DNA from: an uncultured Clostridia bacterium | Lineage (GTDB): Bacteria; Bacillota; Clostridia; Christensenellales; Aristaeellaceae | Length of the DNA: 64,000 nt | Assembly (NCBI GenBank): GCA_934675735.1 | Contig: CAKURR010000008.1 | Coordinates: 1 to 64,000, forward strand | Direction of reading: 5' to 3' | In this document: piece by piece, positions 24,423 through 33,556 of the stretch | Numbering within the stretch: position 1 is the stretch's first letter | How the letters are laid out: every line of letters begins with the position of its first letter | Made by a program: the position numbers and the translations under genes | The notes under the pieces: generated by a model | The model's input: only the letters and a program-made list of their open reading frames with translations | What the model was told of the DNA's origin: nothing | Databases searched by the model: none

Positions 24423-26774
24423 ATGACATACACAAAAGCGATTACGCTGCTCGACGGCGCGATGGGCACGATGCTCCAGCGGGCGGGGCTGAAACTCGGC
24501 GACAGGCCGGAAACGCTTTCCATCACGGCGGCGGACGTGGTGGAAAACATTCAGCGGCAGTACGTGCAGGCGGGCACGCGCATCCTGCTGGCGAATACCT
24601 TCTGCGCCAACGCGCACAAGCTGGCCGGAACGGGCTTTGAGGTGGAAGAAGTCATCCGCGCGTCGGTCGCCGTGGCAAAGCGCGCCTGCGCGGGCACGGA
24701 TGCAAAGGTGATGCTGGACGTCGGCCCTATCGGCGAGCTGCTCGAACCGCTGGGCACGCTGAAATTTGACGAGGCCTACGCGCTGTATGCGCAGATGATT
24801 CGCGCGGGCGCGGAAGCGGGCGCGGAGGGCGTTTTCTTTGAGACGTTTTCGGATTTGAACGAGCTTCGCGCGGGCGTGCTGGCGGCGAAGGAAAACGCGA
24901 ACCTGCCGATTTTCGCGTCGATGACGTTTGAAGCCTCCGGCCGCACGTTCTTGGGCTGTCGGGCGGATGCGGCAGCGATGGCGCTCGATGCGCTGGGCGT
25001 GGATGCACTGGGCGTGAACTGCTCGCTCGGGCCGAAGGAAATCGCGCCGATTCTCAAGGCGATGCGCACATGCACCAATCTGCCGCTGATTCTCAAGCCG
25101 AATGCCGGCCTGCCCGATCCGGAGACGGGCGTTTACCACACCACGCCCGAGGCGTTTGCCCGGGACTGCGCGGCGCTTGCGGAGGTCGGCGCGGCGTATA
25201 TCGGCGGCTGCTGCGGCACGACGCCCGCGTTTATCGAGGCGCTGGGCGCGGCGCTCGCGGGCAAAACGGCGAACTGGGGCGAAAAGACCGTGCGCGGCAT
25301 CTGCTCGGCCAGCGAAATCTGCGAATTTGGCAAGGGCGTGCGCGTCATCGGCGAACGCATCAACCCGACGGGCAAAAAGCGCTTTCAGCAGGCGCTCCGC
25401 GAGAACGACATGAACTACATCGTCGCGCAGGCGGTGGAGCAGGCCGAAGCGGGCGCGCAGATTCTGGATGTGAACGTCGGCCTGCCGGATATCGACGAGC
25501 CGGAAACCATGCGCCGCGTGGTGACGGCCATCGGCGGCGCGGTGAGCCTGCCGCTGCAAATCGATTCCTCCAACCCGAGGGCGATTGAAGCGGGTCTGCG
25601 CGCCGCGCCGGGCAAGTGTCTGGTCAACAGCGTCAACGCGTCGCGCACATCGCTTGAAACCGTGCTCCCGATTGCGAAAAAATACGGCGCGGCGGTTGTC
25701 GGGCTGGCGCTGGGCGAAAACGGCCTGCCGACGACCTGTGAGGAACGCATCGGCTTTGCGCACACGATTCTGAACGCCGCGCTGGAAGCGGGCATCGCGC
25801 GGGAGGACGTGGCCATCGACTGTCTGACGCTGACGGTCTCCGCCCAGCAGGAGCAGGTTCGGCAGACGCTCGACGCGGTGGCCCGCGTGCGCCGCGAAAT
25901 GGGGCTGGAAACGGTGCTCGGCGTATCCAATATCTCCTTCGGCCTGCCGCAGAGAACGCTGGTCACCCAAGCGTTTTTGGTTCAGGCCATCCAAAGCGGG
26001 CTGACCCTGCCGATTATTAACCCCAATCAGAAGGAAATGATGGACGCGGTGGACGCATGCCGTGTGCTCGGCGGCGAGGATGTGCACTGTGCGGCCTATA
26101 TCGAGCGCCACGCGGCGCAGCCCAAACCGCAGACGGAAATCAAGGCAGGCGCGAAGCTCACCGTCGGAGAGGCGATTGCCAAGGGCCTTCGCGACGAAGC
26201 GGCGGCGGCGGCGCGCGAGCTGCTGGAAACCATGCAGCCGCTTGACGTGGTGGAACAGAAACTCATTCCGGCGCTCGATGCGGTGGGCGAGCAATATGAA
26301 AAACAGATGATCTTTCTGCCGCAGCTGATGAACGCGGCGGCGGCTTCCGGCGCGGCGTTTGACGAGGTGCGCCGCGTGATTGCGCAGAGCGGCGCGGCGG
26401 GCGAGGGCAAGGGGCCGATTGTGCTGGCGACGGTGGAGGGCGATATCCATGATATCGGCAAAAACATCGTCAAGACCGTGCTGGAGAATTACGGCTTCCA
26501 CGTCATCGATTTGGGGCGCGATGTGCCCGCCGACCGCGTGGTGGAAGCGGTAAAGCAATACGGCGCGAAGGTCGTCGGCCTTTCCGCACTGATGACCACG
26601 ACCGTGCCCAGCATGGAAAAGACGATCGCGCGCCTGCATGAAAACGGACTGTTTGTGCCGATTATCGTCGGCGGCGCGGTGCTCACGCCCGATTACGCGA
26701 AAAAAATCGGCGCGGATTATTATGCGAAGGACGCGAAGCAGTCGGCGGATATCGCCAAATCGATTCTCGGCTGA
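24423..26774 (+). CDS. metH: Cobalamin-dependent methionine synthase without activation domain
   Basis: 783 residues. Domains in order: homocysteine methyltransferase (about 1-290; zinc cysteines in GVNCSLGP and GGCCGTTP), pterin-binding methyl-THF domain (about 305-560; RVIGERINPTGKKRF), helical cap (about 580-660), and B12-binding domain (about 665-783) with DIHDIGKNIV, whose His ligates cobalt. The fourth, activation, domain of long MetH is absent and is encoded by the gene just upstream. The second ATG (24423) is chosen because GGAGG is only one base from the first one. It transfers the methyl group of methyl-THF to homocysteine. Confidence 0.95.
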   Translation: MTYTKAITLLDGAMGTMLQRAGLKLGDRPETLSITAADVVENIQRQYVQAGTRILLANTFCANAHKLAGTGFEVEEVIRASVAVAKRACAGTDAKVMLDVGPIGELLEPLGTLKFDEAYALYAQMIRAGAEAGAEGVFFETFSDLNELRAGVLAAKENANLPIFASMTFEASGRTFLGCRADAAAMALDALGVDALGVNCSLGPKEIAPILKAMRTCTNLPLILKPNAGLPDPETGVYHTTPEAFARDCAALAEVGAAYIGGCCGTTPAFIEALGAALAGKTANWGEKTVRGICSASEICEFGKGVRVIGERINPTGKKRFQQALRENDMNYIVAQAVEQAEAGAQILDVNVGLPDIDEPETMRRVVTAIGGAVSLPLQIDSSNPRAIEAGLRAAPGKCLVNSVNASRTSLETVLPIAKKYGAAVVGLALGENGLPTTCEERIGFAHTILNAALEAGIAREDVAIDCLTLTVSAQQEQVRQTLDAVARVRREMGLETVLGVSNISFGLPQRTLVTQAFLVQAIQSGLTLPIINPNQKEMMDAVDACRVLGGEDVHCAAYIERHAAQPKPQTEIKAGAKLTVGEAIAKGLRDEAAAAARELLETMQPLDVVEQKLIPALDAVGEQYEKQMIFLPQLMNAAAASGAAFDEVRRVIAQSGAAGEGKGPIVLATVEGDIHDIGKNIVKTVLENYGFHVIDLGRDVPADRVVEAVKQYGAKVVGLSALMTTTVPSMEKTIARLHENGLFVPIIVGGAVLTPDYAKKIGADYYAKDAKQSADIAKSILG

Positions 26775-26792
26775 CGCGAATGGAGAGAGAAT

Positions 26793-28583
26793 ATGGATAA
26801 TCAGGATTCGGCGCGCGTTCGGGCGTGGCTCGAGCAGGGCGTGCTGCTCTTTGACGGCGCGGCCGGAACGGCGCTGCGCGCACAGGCGGAGGAAGGCGAG
26901 GCGGTGGAGCGGCTCTGCCTGACCCAGCCCCGGCGCGTTTCGGCGCTGCATCGCGGCTATCTGGCGGCGGGCTGTCGGGCGATTAAGACGAATACATTCG
27001 CCGCGCATGTGTCGCTGGCCTGTGAAAACGAGGGCGAGCAGCAGCGGGTGATTCAGGCAGCCTGTCGTCTGGCGCGACAGGCGGGCGAGGCCTGCAACGC
27101 CGCCGTGTTTGCCGATATCGGCCCCGCGCCGGCGGAAGCGCAGAACGCGGCCGCGTGTTATATCGCCATGGCGGAATGCTTTCTGCGCGAGGGGCTGACG
27201 TGCTTCCTCTTTGAAACCATGTCCGGCGACAAAGGGCTTGCGGAGGCCGCGGAACGGATTAAGGCGCGCTGTCCGGATGCGTTTATCATGGTGTCCTTCG
27301 CGGCGGATGCGGACGGCTTTACGCGGTCGGGCGAACAGGCGGCCGCGCTGGCGCACCGCATGAGCCTGTGCGGCGCGGTGGATGCGGTCGGGCTGAACTG
27401 CATCTGCGGCGCGTATCACATCCGCCGCCTGCTGGCGACGCTGGACGTCGGGGATAAGCTGCTCAGCGCCATGCCGAATGCGGGCTATCCGCATGTGGAG
27501 GAAGGGCGGACGTATTACGACAGCGACCCCGCGTACTACGCCCGTCAGGTGCTGGCGTGCGTCAAAGAAGGCGCGCGAATCATCGGCGGCTGCTGCGGCA
27601 CAACGCCGGAGCATATTCGGCAGATTGCCCGTCTGCTAGGCGCGGACAGGCCGCTGCGCGTATCCGTTTCGGGCGGCGAAAAGGCGGAGCAGCCGCTTGA
27701 AAGGCCGTGCCGAAGCGGAATTTTGCATCGGCTGGAGCAGGGCCGCCGCGTGACGCTCGTCGAGCTGGATCCGCCCAGAAGCGCGGATATCGGCGGCTTT
27801 ATGGAGGGCGCGCGCCAACTGGAACAGGCGGGCGCGGATGCGATTACCATTGCGGACTGCCCGATTGGCCGCGCACGGATGGATTCCAGCCTGCTGGCCT
27901 GCAAGCTTTCGCGGGAATTGAGCATTGAAGCCCTGCCGCATATGACCTGCCGCGACCGCAACGTGAACGCGACCAAGGCGCTGCTGCTGGGCCTTTCGAT
28001 GGAAAACGTGCATAACGTGCTGGTCGTGACGGGCGACCCGATTCCCACCGGCGACCGCGGAAGCGTCAAGAGCGTGTATCAATTCAACTCCCGCGTGCTG
28101 GCGAAATTCATCCGCGGTCTGAGCGAAAGCGGCGAAACCGAGCCGTTTTTCGTCTGCGGCGGGCTGAACATCAATGCCGTGCGCTTTGATTTGGAGCTGG
28201 AACGCGCGAGGGAAAAGATGGATTGCGGCGTGGCGGCATTTTTGACCCAGCCCGTGCTCAGCGAGCGCGCGGCGCTCAATCTGGAACGGGCGCGCGGGGC
28301 GCTGGGCGGCGCAAAGCTCATCGGCGGTCTGTTTCCGGTGGTCAGCGAAAAGAACGCCCGCTTTCTGCAAAGCGAGGTGCACGGCATTACGGTGGATGAG
28401 GCCGTCGTTCGCGCCTACGAAGGGCTTGACCGCGCGGCGGGCGAGGATCTGGCTGTCCGCCTGTGCGAAGCGGCGGCAAGGCGCATCGCCCCGTTTACGG
28501 ACGGCAGCTACATCATGACCCCGTTTCAGCGCGTGGGCCTCGTGTGCCGCGTGATGCGCGCGACGGCGAATTTGGCAGAATAA
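26793..28583 (+). CDS. Bifunctional homocysteine S-methyltransferase / methylenetetrahydrofolate reductase
   Basis: 596 residues, a YitJ-type fusion. The N-terminal half (about 1-285) is a homocysteine methyltransferase domain with zinc cysteines in LNCICG and GGCCGTTPE. The C-terminal half (about 300-590) is a MetF-like TIM barrel with VELDPPRSADIGGF, THMTCRDRN-like (here PHMTCRDRNVNATKALLL), VTGDPIPTGDRG and FLTQPVL. It would supply methyl-THF for the adjacent MetH. The second homocysteine domain is intact at the metal site, so it may also use another methyl donor. It starts 18 bases after metH, after GGAGAG. Confidence 0.92.
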   Translation: MDNQDSARVRAWLEQGVLLFDGAAGTALRAQAEEGEAVERLCLTQPRRVSALHRGYLAAGCRAIKTNTFAAHVSLACENEGEQQRVIQAACRLARQAGEACNAAVFADIGPAPAEAQNAAACYIAMAECFLREGLTCFLFETMSGDKGLAEAAERIKARCPDAFIMVSFAADADGFTRSGEQAAALAHRMSLCGAVDAVGLNCICGAYHIRRLLATLDVGDKLLSAMPNAGYPHVEEGRTYYDSDPAYYARQVLACVKEGARIIGGCCGTTPEHIRQIARLLGADRPLRVSVSGGEKAEQPLERPCRSGILHRLEQGRRVTLVELDPPRSADIGGFMEGARQLEQAGADAITIADCPIGRARMDSSLLACKLSRELSIEALPHMTCRDRNVNATKALLLGLSMENVHNVLVVTGDPIPTGDRGSVKSVYQFNSRVLAKFIRGLSESGETEPFFVCGGLNINAVRFDLELERAREKMDCGVAAFLTQPVLSERAALNLERARGALGGAKLIGGLFPVVSEKNARFLQSEVHGITVDEAVVRAYEGLDRAAGEDLAVRLCEAAARRIAPFTDGSYIMTPFQRVGLVCRVMRATANLAE

Positions 28584-28587
28584 GGGC

Positions 28588-28616
28588 TTGAAGAAAACGG
28601 GCTTTTATGCGATAAT
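28588..28616 (+). promoter_or_regulatory. SigA promoter of the ABC-F gene
   Basis: TTGAAG (28588-28593), 17-base spacer, GATAAT (28611-28616). Confidence 0.65.
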
Positions 28617-28670
28617 AGAAGATGTATGTAAACTTTGGAATGCGGAGCAGAAAAAGGAGAACCTCATCAC

Positions 28671-30290
28671 ATGATCGCAACCCAGAATATTTCGCTTTCT
28701 TACAGCGGCAAGCCGCTCTTTAAGAACGTCAACATCAAATTTACCGCCGGCAACTGCTACGGCATTATCGGCGCGAACGGAACGGGCAAATCGACGTTCC
28801 TCAAGGTGCTTTCCGGCGAGTTGGAGCCGACCACGGGCGAAGTGGTCATCACCCCCGGCGAGCGCATGGCCGTGCTGCGCCAGAACCACTTCGAGTTTGA
28901 CAGCTACGAGGTGCTGCAAACGGTCATCATGGGCCACAAGCGCCTTTACGAGATCATGAAGGAGAAGGATGAGCTCTACGCCAAAGAGGATTTCACCGAT
29001 GCGGACGGCGAGCGCGCCAGCGAGCTGGAGGGCGAATTTGCCGAGCTGGACGGCTGGAACGCCGAGAGCAACGCCGAAATGATTCTCACCGGCTTGGGCA
29101 TCAGCCTTGATTTGGAGCATAAGCTGATGAGCGAGCTGGACGGCAGCCAGAAGGTCAAGGTGCTGCTGGCGCAGGCGCTGTTCGGCAATCCGGATATCCT
29201 GCTGCTGGACGAACCGACCAACTATCTGGATATCCAGTCCGTCCGCTGGCTGGAAAACTTCCTGCTGGATTTCCCGAACACGGTTATCGTGGTCAGCCAC
29301 GACCGTCACTTCCTCAACAAAGTCTGCACGCACATCTGTGATATCGACTTCGGCAAGATTCAGATGTACGTCGGCAACTACGACTTCTGGTATGAATATA
29401 CCCAGATGGCGGCGCGCCAGCAGAAGGATATCAACAAGAAGAACGAGCAAAAGATTAAGGAATTGCAGGCGTTCATTCAGCGCTTCTCGGCCAACGCCAG
29501 CAAGCACAAGCAGGCGACCAGCCGCAAAAAGCTGCTGGATAACCTGCAGATGGAAAACTTCACGCCGTCCTCCCGCCGCTATCCGTATATCGCGTGGAAG
29601 CCGGATCGCGATATCGGCAACGACCTGCTGACCGTGACCAACCTCTCCAAGACCGTTAACGGCCGCAAGGTGCTCAACAACATCTCCTTCGTGCTGACCC
29701 CGGGCGACAAAGTCGCCTTTGTCGGCACGGACGAGCTGGCGCGCACCACGCTGTTCCAGATTCTGATGGGCGAGATGGAGCCGGACGAGGGCAGTTTCAA
29801 GTGGGGCGTGACCACCAGCCAGAGCTATTTCCCCAAGGACAACAGCAAGTACTTTGACAACTGCGAATACAACCTGATTGACTGGCTGCGCCAGTTCTCT
29901 CAGAGTCAGTATGAGAGCGATATCCGCGGTTGGCTGGGCCGCATGCTCTTCTCCGGCGAAGAGGCGCTCAAGCCTGCGCGCGTGCTCTCCGGCGGCGAGA
30001 AGGTGCGCTGCATGCTGGCCCGCACGATGCTCTCCGGCGCGAATGTGCTGATTCTCGACGAGCCGACCAACCACCTGGATTTGGAATCCATCACCGCGCT
30101 GAACAAGGGCATGATCGAGTTTACCGGCTCGATGCTCTTCGCCACGCAGGATCACGAATGTATCCAGACCGTTGCCAACCGCATTATGGAGATTCTGCCG
30201 GGCGGCCTGGTGGATCGCCGCGAGAGCTACGACGATTATATCGAAAGCGAAATCGCCGCGCAGCAGCGCGCCGCGCTCATGCAGGCGTAA
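28671..30290 (+). CDS. ABC-F family ATP-binding protein (YbiT/YkpA-like)
   Basis: 539 residues, two ABC domains and no membrane segment. ABC-F proteins act on the ribosome. Domain 1: Walker A GANGTGKST, signature MSELDGSQKVKVLLAQAL, Walker B ILLLDEPTNYLD. A charged linker (about 235-300) is the P-site tRNA interaction motif region. Domain 2: signature LSGGEKVRCMLARTM and Walker B VLILDEPTNHLD are normal, but the P-loop reads GTDELARTT and lacks the invariant Lys. ATG 28671 follows AAGGAG. It ends about 50 bases before the pgsA -10 box. Confidence 0.92.
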   Translation: MIATQNISLSYSGKPLFKNVNIKFTAGNCYGIIGANGTGKSTFLKVLSGELEPTTGEVVITPGERMAVLRQNHFEFDSYEVLQTVIMGHKRLYEIMKEKDELYAKEDFTDADGERASELEGEFAELDGWNAESNAEMILTGLGISLDLEHKLMSELDGSQKVKVLLAQALFGNPDILLLDEPTNYLDIQSVRWLENFLLDFPNTVIVVSHDRHFLNKVCTHICDIDFGKIQMYVGNYDFWYEYTQMAARQQKDINKKNEQKIKELQAFIQRFSANASKHKQATSRKKLLDNLQMENFTPSSRRYPYIAWKPDRDIGNDLLTVTNLSKTVNGRKVLNNISFVLTPGDKVAFVGTDELARTTLFQILMGEMEPDEGSFKWGVTTSQSYFPKDNSKYFDNCEYNLIDWLRQFSQSQYESDIRGWLGRMLFSGEEALKPARVLSGGEKVRCMLARTMLSGANVLILDEPTNHLDLESITALNKGMIEFTGSMLFATQDHECIQTVANRIMEILPGGLVDRRESYDDYIESEIAAQQRAALMQA

Positions 30291-30335
30291 GTCTTAAAAA
30301 AGTTGTCCGGTCAACGGCACACGGCACCGTTTTTA

Positions 30336-30344
30336 TGATATACT
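30336..30344 (+). promoter_or_regulatory. Extended -10 promoter of pgsA
   Basis: TGA followed by TATACT (30339-30344). No good -35 box is present at the expected distance. Confidence 0.55.
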
Positions 30345-30371
30345 GGGACAACAGGAAGAGGGGAACTTGCC

Positions 30372-30923
30372 GTGGAACATATCAAACAGGATCAAATCAT
30401 CAATATTCCCAACACGCTGACGGTGGTTCGCATTTTGCTGCTGCCCGTCGTCGTCTGGCGCTTTGTTGTCGGCGACGCGACGGGCGCGCTGATCGCCTAT
30501 CTGGCCGCGATGCTCACCGATGCGCTCGACGGCATCATCGCCCGAAAGTTCAACCAGATTACGGCGCTGGGCAAGCTGCTTGACCCGCTGGCCGACAAGC
30601 TGTCGCTGGTGACGCTGCTGGGGCTGTTCGTCTCCGACGGGCAGATCCCGCTCTGGGTGCTGGCCATCATCCTGCTCAAGGAGGCGGCGATGGTCATCGG
30701 CGGCGGCGTGGCCTTAAAGCGCGGCATCGTCGTCTATGCGCTGCCCATCGGCAAGGTGACGACGGTCGTCTTTGTGCTTTCCATCATTGCGCGCTTTTTG
30801 AGCTGGACGCAGACGGCGGATACGCTGTTGTGGATTTCCGTTGCGCTGTCGATGGTTGCGCTCATCTGGTATGCCGTGGATTTGATGAAAAAACTCGGAA
30901 TCAAAGCAGATTCAACAAAATAG
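30372..30923 (+). CDS. pgsA: CDP-diacylglycerol--glycerol-3-phosphate 3-phosphatidyltransferase
   Basis: 183 residues with about four to five membrane helices. It makes phosphatidylglycerol phosphate from CDP-diacylglycerol. The CDP-alcohol transferase motif D-x2-DG-x2-AR-x8-G-x3-D-x3-D is complete: it starts TDALDGIIARKFNQ and ends GKLLDPLADK. It begins IPNTLTVVRILLLPVVV, typical of PgsA. The start is GTG at 30372, after GAGGGGA. The substrate alcohol is inferred from PgsA-like features; other CDP-alcohol transferases share the motif. Confidence 0.92.
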   Translation: MEHIKQDQIINIPNTLTVVRILLLPVVVWRFVVGDATGALIAYLAAMLTDALDGIIARKFNQITALGKLLDPLADKLSLVTLLGLFVSDGQIPLWVLAIILLKEAAMVIGGGVALKRGIVVYALPIGKVTTVVFVLSIIARFLSWTQTADTLLWISVALSMVALIWYAVDLMKKLGIKADSTK

Positions 30924-30938
30924 TTTGTGCAGTTATGG

Positions 30939-30974
30939 CGGCTCGCGGCATTGACAAGATGCCGCGAGCCGTTT
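30939..30974 (+). terminator. Terminator of pgsA that overlaps the guaB promoter
   Basis: A perfect 12-base stem CGGCTCGCGGCA / TGCCGCGAGCCG (30939-30950 and 30960-30971) with a 9-base loop is followed by TTTATA. The loop is TTGACAAGA, which contains the guaB -35 box. Confidence 0.8.
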
Positions 30975-30979
30975 ATAAT
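30951..30979 (+). promoter_or_regulatory. Consensus SigA promoter of guaB
   Basis: TTGACA (30951-30956), exact 17-base spacer, TATAAT (30974-30979). The leader downstream holds a hairpin with arms near 31001-31010 and 31024-31033 (GGCTTTTCCG / CGAAAAAGCC, one mismatch). Confidence 0.88.
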
Positions 30980-31066
30980 AGTCCAAATCCCTTTTTTAGC
31001 GGCTTTTCCGAACATTCTTGCCGAAAAAGCCCGTACAGTTCAGAAAGATAACAGGAGGAAGAAAGC

Positions 31067-32530
31067 ATGCTGCCGAAAGTGATTCGTGAAGGACTGACTT
31101 TTGATGATGTTTTGCTCGTTCCGCGCCGCAGCGAGGTGCTGCCCAAGGAAGTGAAGCTGGAAACGTATCTGACCGATAAAATCAAGCTGAACATTCCGTT
31201 CCTGTCCGCTGCGATGGACACGGTGACGGAATCCAAAACGGCCATTGCGATGGCGAGAGAGGGCGGCTTGGGCATCATCCACAAGAACATGTCCATCGAG
31301 CAGCAGGCGCAGGAGGTTGACCGCGTGAAGCGCTCGGAGAACGGCGTCATTTCCGACCCGTTCCACCTCGGCCCGAATAACCTCGTCTCCGACGCGGAAG
31401 AGCTGATGGCGCGCTACCGCATTTCCGGCGTGCCGATTACCGACGAAGCGGGCAAGCTGGTCGGCATTCTGACCAACCGCGACCTCCGTTTTGAAACCAA
31501 TTATTCCCGCCCGATTTACGAGGTTATGACCACCCAGAACCTGATTACCGCGCCGGTGGGCACGACCCACGAGCAGGCGCGCCGGATTCTGGCCAAGCAC
31601 CGCATTGAAAAGCTCCCGCTGGTGGATGAAGAGGGTCATCTGCGCGGCCTGATTACCATCAAGGATATTCAGAAGGCGCAGAAGTATCCCAATTCCGCGA
31701 AGGATGCTTCCGGCCGTCTGCTCTGCGGCGCGGCCGTGGGCGTGAGCCACGACGTGTTTGAGCGCATTCCGGCGCTGATTGCGGCGGGCGTGGATATCAT
31801 CTGCATCGACACGGCACACGGCCACAGCGTCGGTGTGCTCCGCCAGATTGAGAAGATTCGCGCGACGTTCCCGAACGTTCAGCTGATTGCGGGCAACGTG
31901 GCGACGGCGGAAGCCACGCGAGCGCTGTTTGAGGCAGGCGCGGACTGCGTGAAGGTCGGCATCGGCCCGGGCTCCATCTGCACCACCCGCGTGGTTGCCG
32001 GCATCGGCGTGCCGCAGGTGACGGCCATCAGCGATTGCGCTGAGGAAGCCGAGAAGATGGGCAAACGCATCATCGCCGACGGCGGCATCAAGTATTCCGG
32101 CGACGTGGTGAAGGCCATTGCGGCGGGCGGCTCTGCCGTCATGCTGGGCAGCCTGCTGGCGGGCACGGAGGAAGCCCCGGGCGCGCTGGAAATCTATCAG
32201 GGCCGTCAGTTCAAGGTGTATCGCGGCATGGGTTCCCTCGCGGCGATGGAAAAGGGCAGCAAGGATCGCTACTTCCAGGAGGACGCGAAGAAGCTCGTTC
32301 CGGAAGGCGTGGAGGGCCGCGTGGCCTACAAGGGCGCGCTGAGCGACACCATCTTCCAGCTGATTGGCGGTCTGCGTTCCGGCATGGGCTATTGCGGCAC
32401 GCCGGATATCGAGTCTCTGCGCCATGACGCGGACTTCATCCGCATCACCAACGCGGGCCTCGTGGAGAGCCATCCGCACGACATCAACATCACCAAGGAA
32501 GCGCCGAACTACACCCGCGGCGGCATGTAA
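31067..32530 (+). CDS. guaB: Inosine-5'-monophosphate dehydrogenase
   Basis: Oxidises IMP to XMP, the committed step to guanine nucleotides. The 487-residue protein has the catalytic TIM barrel split by two CBS domains (about 95-205; NLVSDAEELMARYRISGVPI and EVMTTQNLITAPVG). The catalytic cysteine is Cys305 in GPGSICTTRVV; MGYCGTPDIE and YRGMGSLAAM are active-site loops. AGGAGG precedes the ATG. It is monocistronic between a strong promoter and a strong terminator. Confidence 0.97.
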   Translation: MLPKVIREGLTFDDVLLVPRRSEVLPKEVKLETYLTDKIKLNIPFLSAAMDTVTESKTAIAMAREGGLGIIHKNMSIEQQAQEVDRVKRSENGVISDPFHLGPNNLVSDAEELMARYRISGVPITDEAGKLVGILTNRDLRFETNYSRPIYEVMTTQNLITAPVGTTHEQARRILAKHRIEKLPLVDEEGHLRGLITIKDIQKAQKYPNSAKDASGRLLCGAAVGVSHDVFERIPALIAAGVDIICIDTAHGHSVGVLRQIEKIRATFPNVQLIAGNVATAEATRALFEAGADCVKVGIGPGSICTTRVVAGIGVPQVTAISDCAEEAEKMGKRIIADGGIKYSGDVVKAIAAGGSAVMLGSLLAGTEEAPGALEIYQGRQFKVYRGMGSLAAMEKGSKDRYFQEDAKKLVPEGVEGRVAYKGALSDTIFQLIGGLRSGMGYCGTPDIESLRHDADFIRITNAGLVESHPHDINITKEAPNYTRGGM

Positions 32531-32551
32531 TCCTTTTCGCTTAACAAAATC

Positions 32552-32582
32552 AGCCGGACGACTGCGTGTCGTCCGGCTTTTT
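32552..32582 (+). terminator. Terminator between convergent guaB and dapA
   Basis: AGCCGGACGAC pairs with GTCGTCCGGCT around TGCGT and is followed by T5. It lies 6 bases from the dapA stop and may serve both strands. Confidence 0.88.
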
Positions 32583-32587
32583 GCATG

Positions 32588-33478
32588 TTATTTAAGCAAA
32601 TGCGCGTCTGTCAAAACCTGCTTGAGCTGCCTGCGATAGGGTTCATCCATCGGGGTCAGCGGCAGGCGAAGCTCGTCGTGAATCACATCCATCATGGCCA
32701 GCGCCGCTTTAGCGGGAATCGGGCTGACCTGCAAAAACAGCGCGCGGATGAGCGGCGACAGCTCAAGCTGAAGCTTCTGCGCTTCGTCCATGCGGTGCGC
32801 CAGACAGGCGTGCGTCAGAGCGCGCGTCTTTTCGGGCAGAATGTTGGAAACGACGCTGATTGCGCCGCAGCTTCCCAGCGCCATCAGCGGCAGAATCTGG
32901 TCGTCGTTGCCGCAGTAGACGGGTAGTTCGCCGTGCGTCTTTTCCAGAATTTCGCCTGTGAACACCGGATTGCCGCCCGCTTCCTTCAACCCCGCGACGG
33001 CGGGGTGGCGGCTCAGCTCGGCGACCGTGTCGGCAGTAAAGCCCATGCCCGTGCGCCCGGGCACGTTGTAAAGAATCATCGGCAGGGGGCATGCGTCGAG
33101 AATTGCGTGGTAATGCCGAATCAGGCCGGATTGTGTGGCCTTGTTGTAATACGGCGTGACGCTGAGCTGACCCGCTGCGCCCAGCTTCTGCGCTTGGCGG
33201 GCGTATTCGATGGCGCGCCGCGTGTCGTTGGAACCCGTGCCGACGATGACGGGGATGGAATCGCCCACGCATTCAAGCCCGATTTCGATGACGCGACGGC
33301 GTTCTTCCATCGACAGGGTGCAGGGTTCGCCGGTCGTGCCCAGCAGCACGAGCGCGTCGATGTTCGCTTCCAGCTGCATGAAGAGCAGGCGGCGGAGCGC
33401 AGGCTCGTCGAGCCGGCCGTCGGGCAGAAAAGGCGTAACCAGCGCGGTGGCGCAGCCGGTAAACAGAGGCGTATTCAT
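32588..33478 (-). CDS. dapA: 4-hydroxy-tetrahydrodipicolinate synthase
   Basis: Condenses pyruvate with aspartate semialdehyde, the branch point to lysine and diaminopimelate. 296 residues. GTTGEPCTLSMEER is the substrate loop, Tyr137 lies in LYNVPGRTG, and the Schiff-base lysine is Lys165 in VAGLKEAGGN. ATG at 33476-33478 has GAGGT eight bases before it; an in-frame ATG 29 codons upstream runs through a strong hairpin. It follows asd on the same strand. Dipicolinate for spores also derives from this step, which fits the spoVA genes. Confidence 0.96.
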   Translation of the reverse strand: MNTPLFTGCATALVTPFLPDGRLDEPALRRLLFMQLEANIDALVLLGTTGEPCTLSMEERRRVIEIGLECVGDSIPVIVGTGSNDTRRAIEYARQAQKLGAAGQLSVTPYYNKATQSGLIRHYHAILDACPLPMILYNVPGRTGMGFTADTVAELSRHPAVAGLKEAGGNPVFTGEILEKTHGELPVYCGNDDQILPLMALGSCGAISVVSNILPEKTRALTHACLAHRMDEAQKLQLELSPLIRALFLQVSPIPAKAALAMMDVIHDELRLPLTPMDEPYRRQLKQVLTDAHLLK

Positions 33479-33511
33479 CAGGCATACCTCCCGATTGAAA
33501 GCAAAAGAAAA

Positions 33512-33556
33512 GCCGCATTGGGAAACAACTGTGTCTTGAGTGTTTCCCAATGCGGC
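33512..33556 (-). terminator. Intercistronic hairpin between asd and dapA (terminator or attenuator)
   Basis: A perfect 16-base inverted repeat (GCCGCATTGGGAAACA and its complement) with a 13-base loop, followed on the minus strand by TTTTCTTTT. Only about 33 bases separate it from the dapA start, which leaves no room for a promoter, so it probably modulates readthrough from asd into dapA. Confidence 0.8.

Noticed and set aside
24324..27614. Open minus-strand frame of about 1,096 codons opposite metH and the MTHFR fusion
   Set aside because: The plus strand carries clearly conserved proteins; the minus frame has no family motifs and is rich in His, Arg and Ala, as expected from GC-rich codon use.
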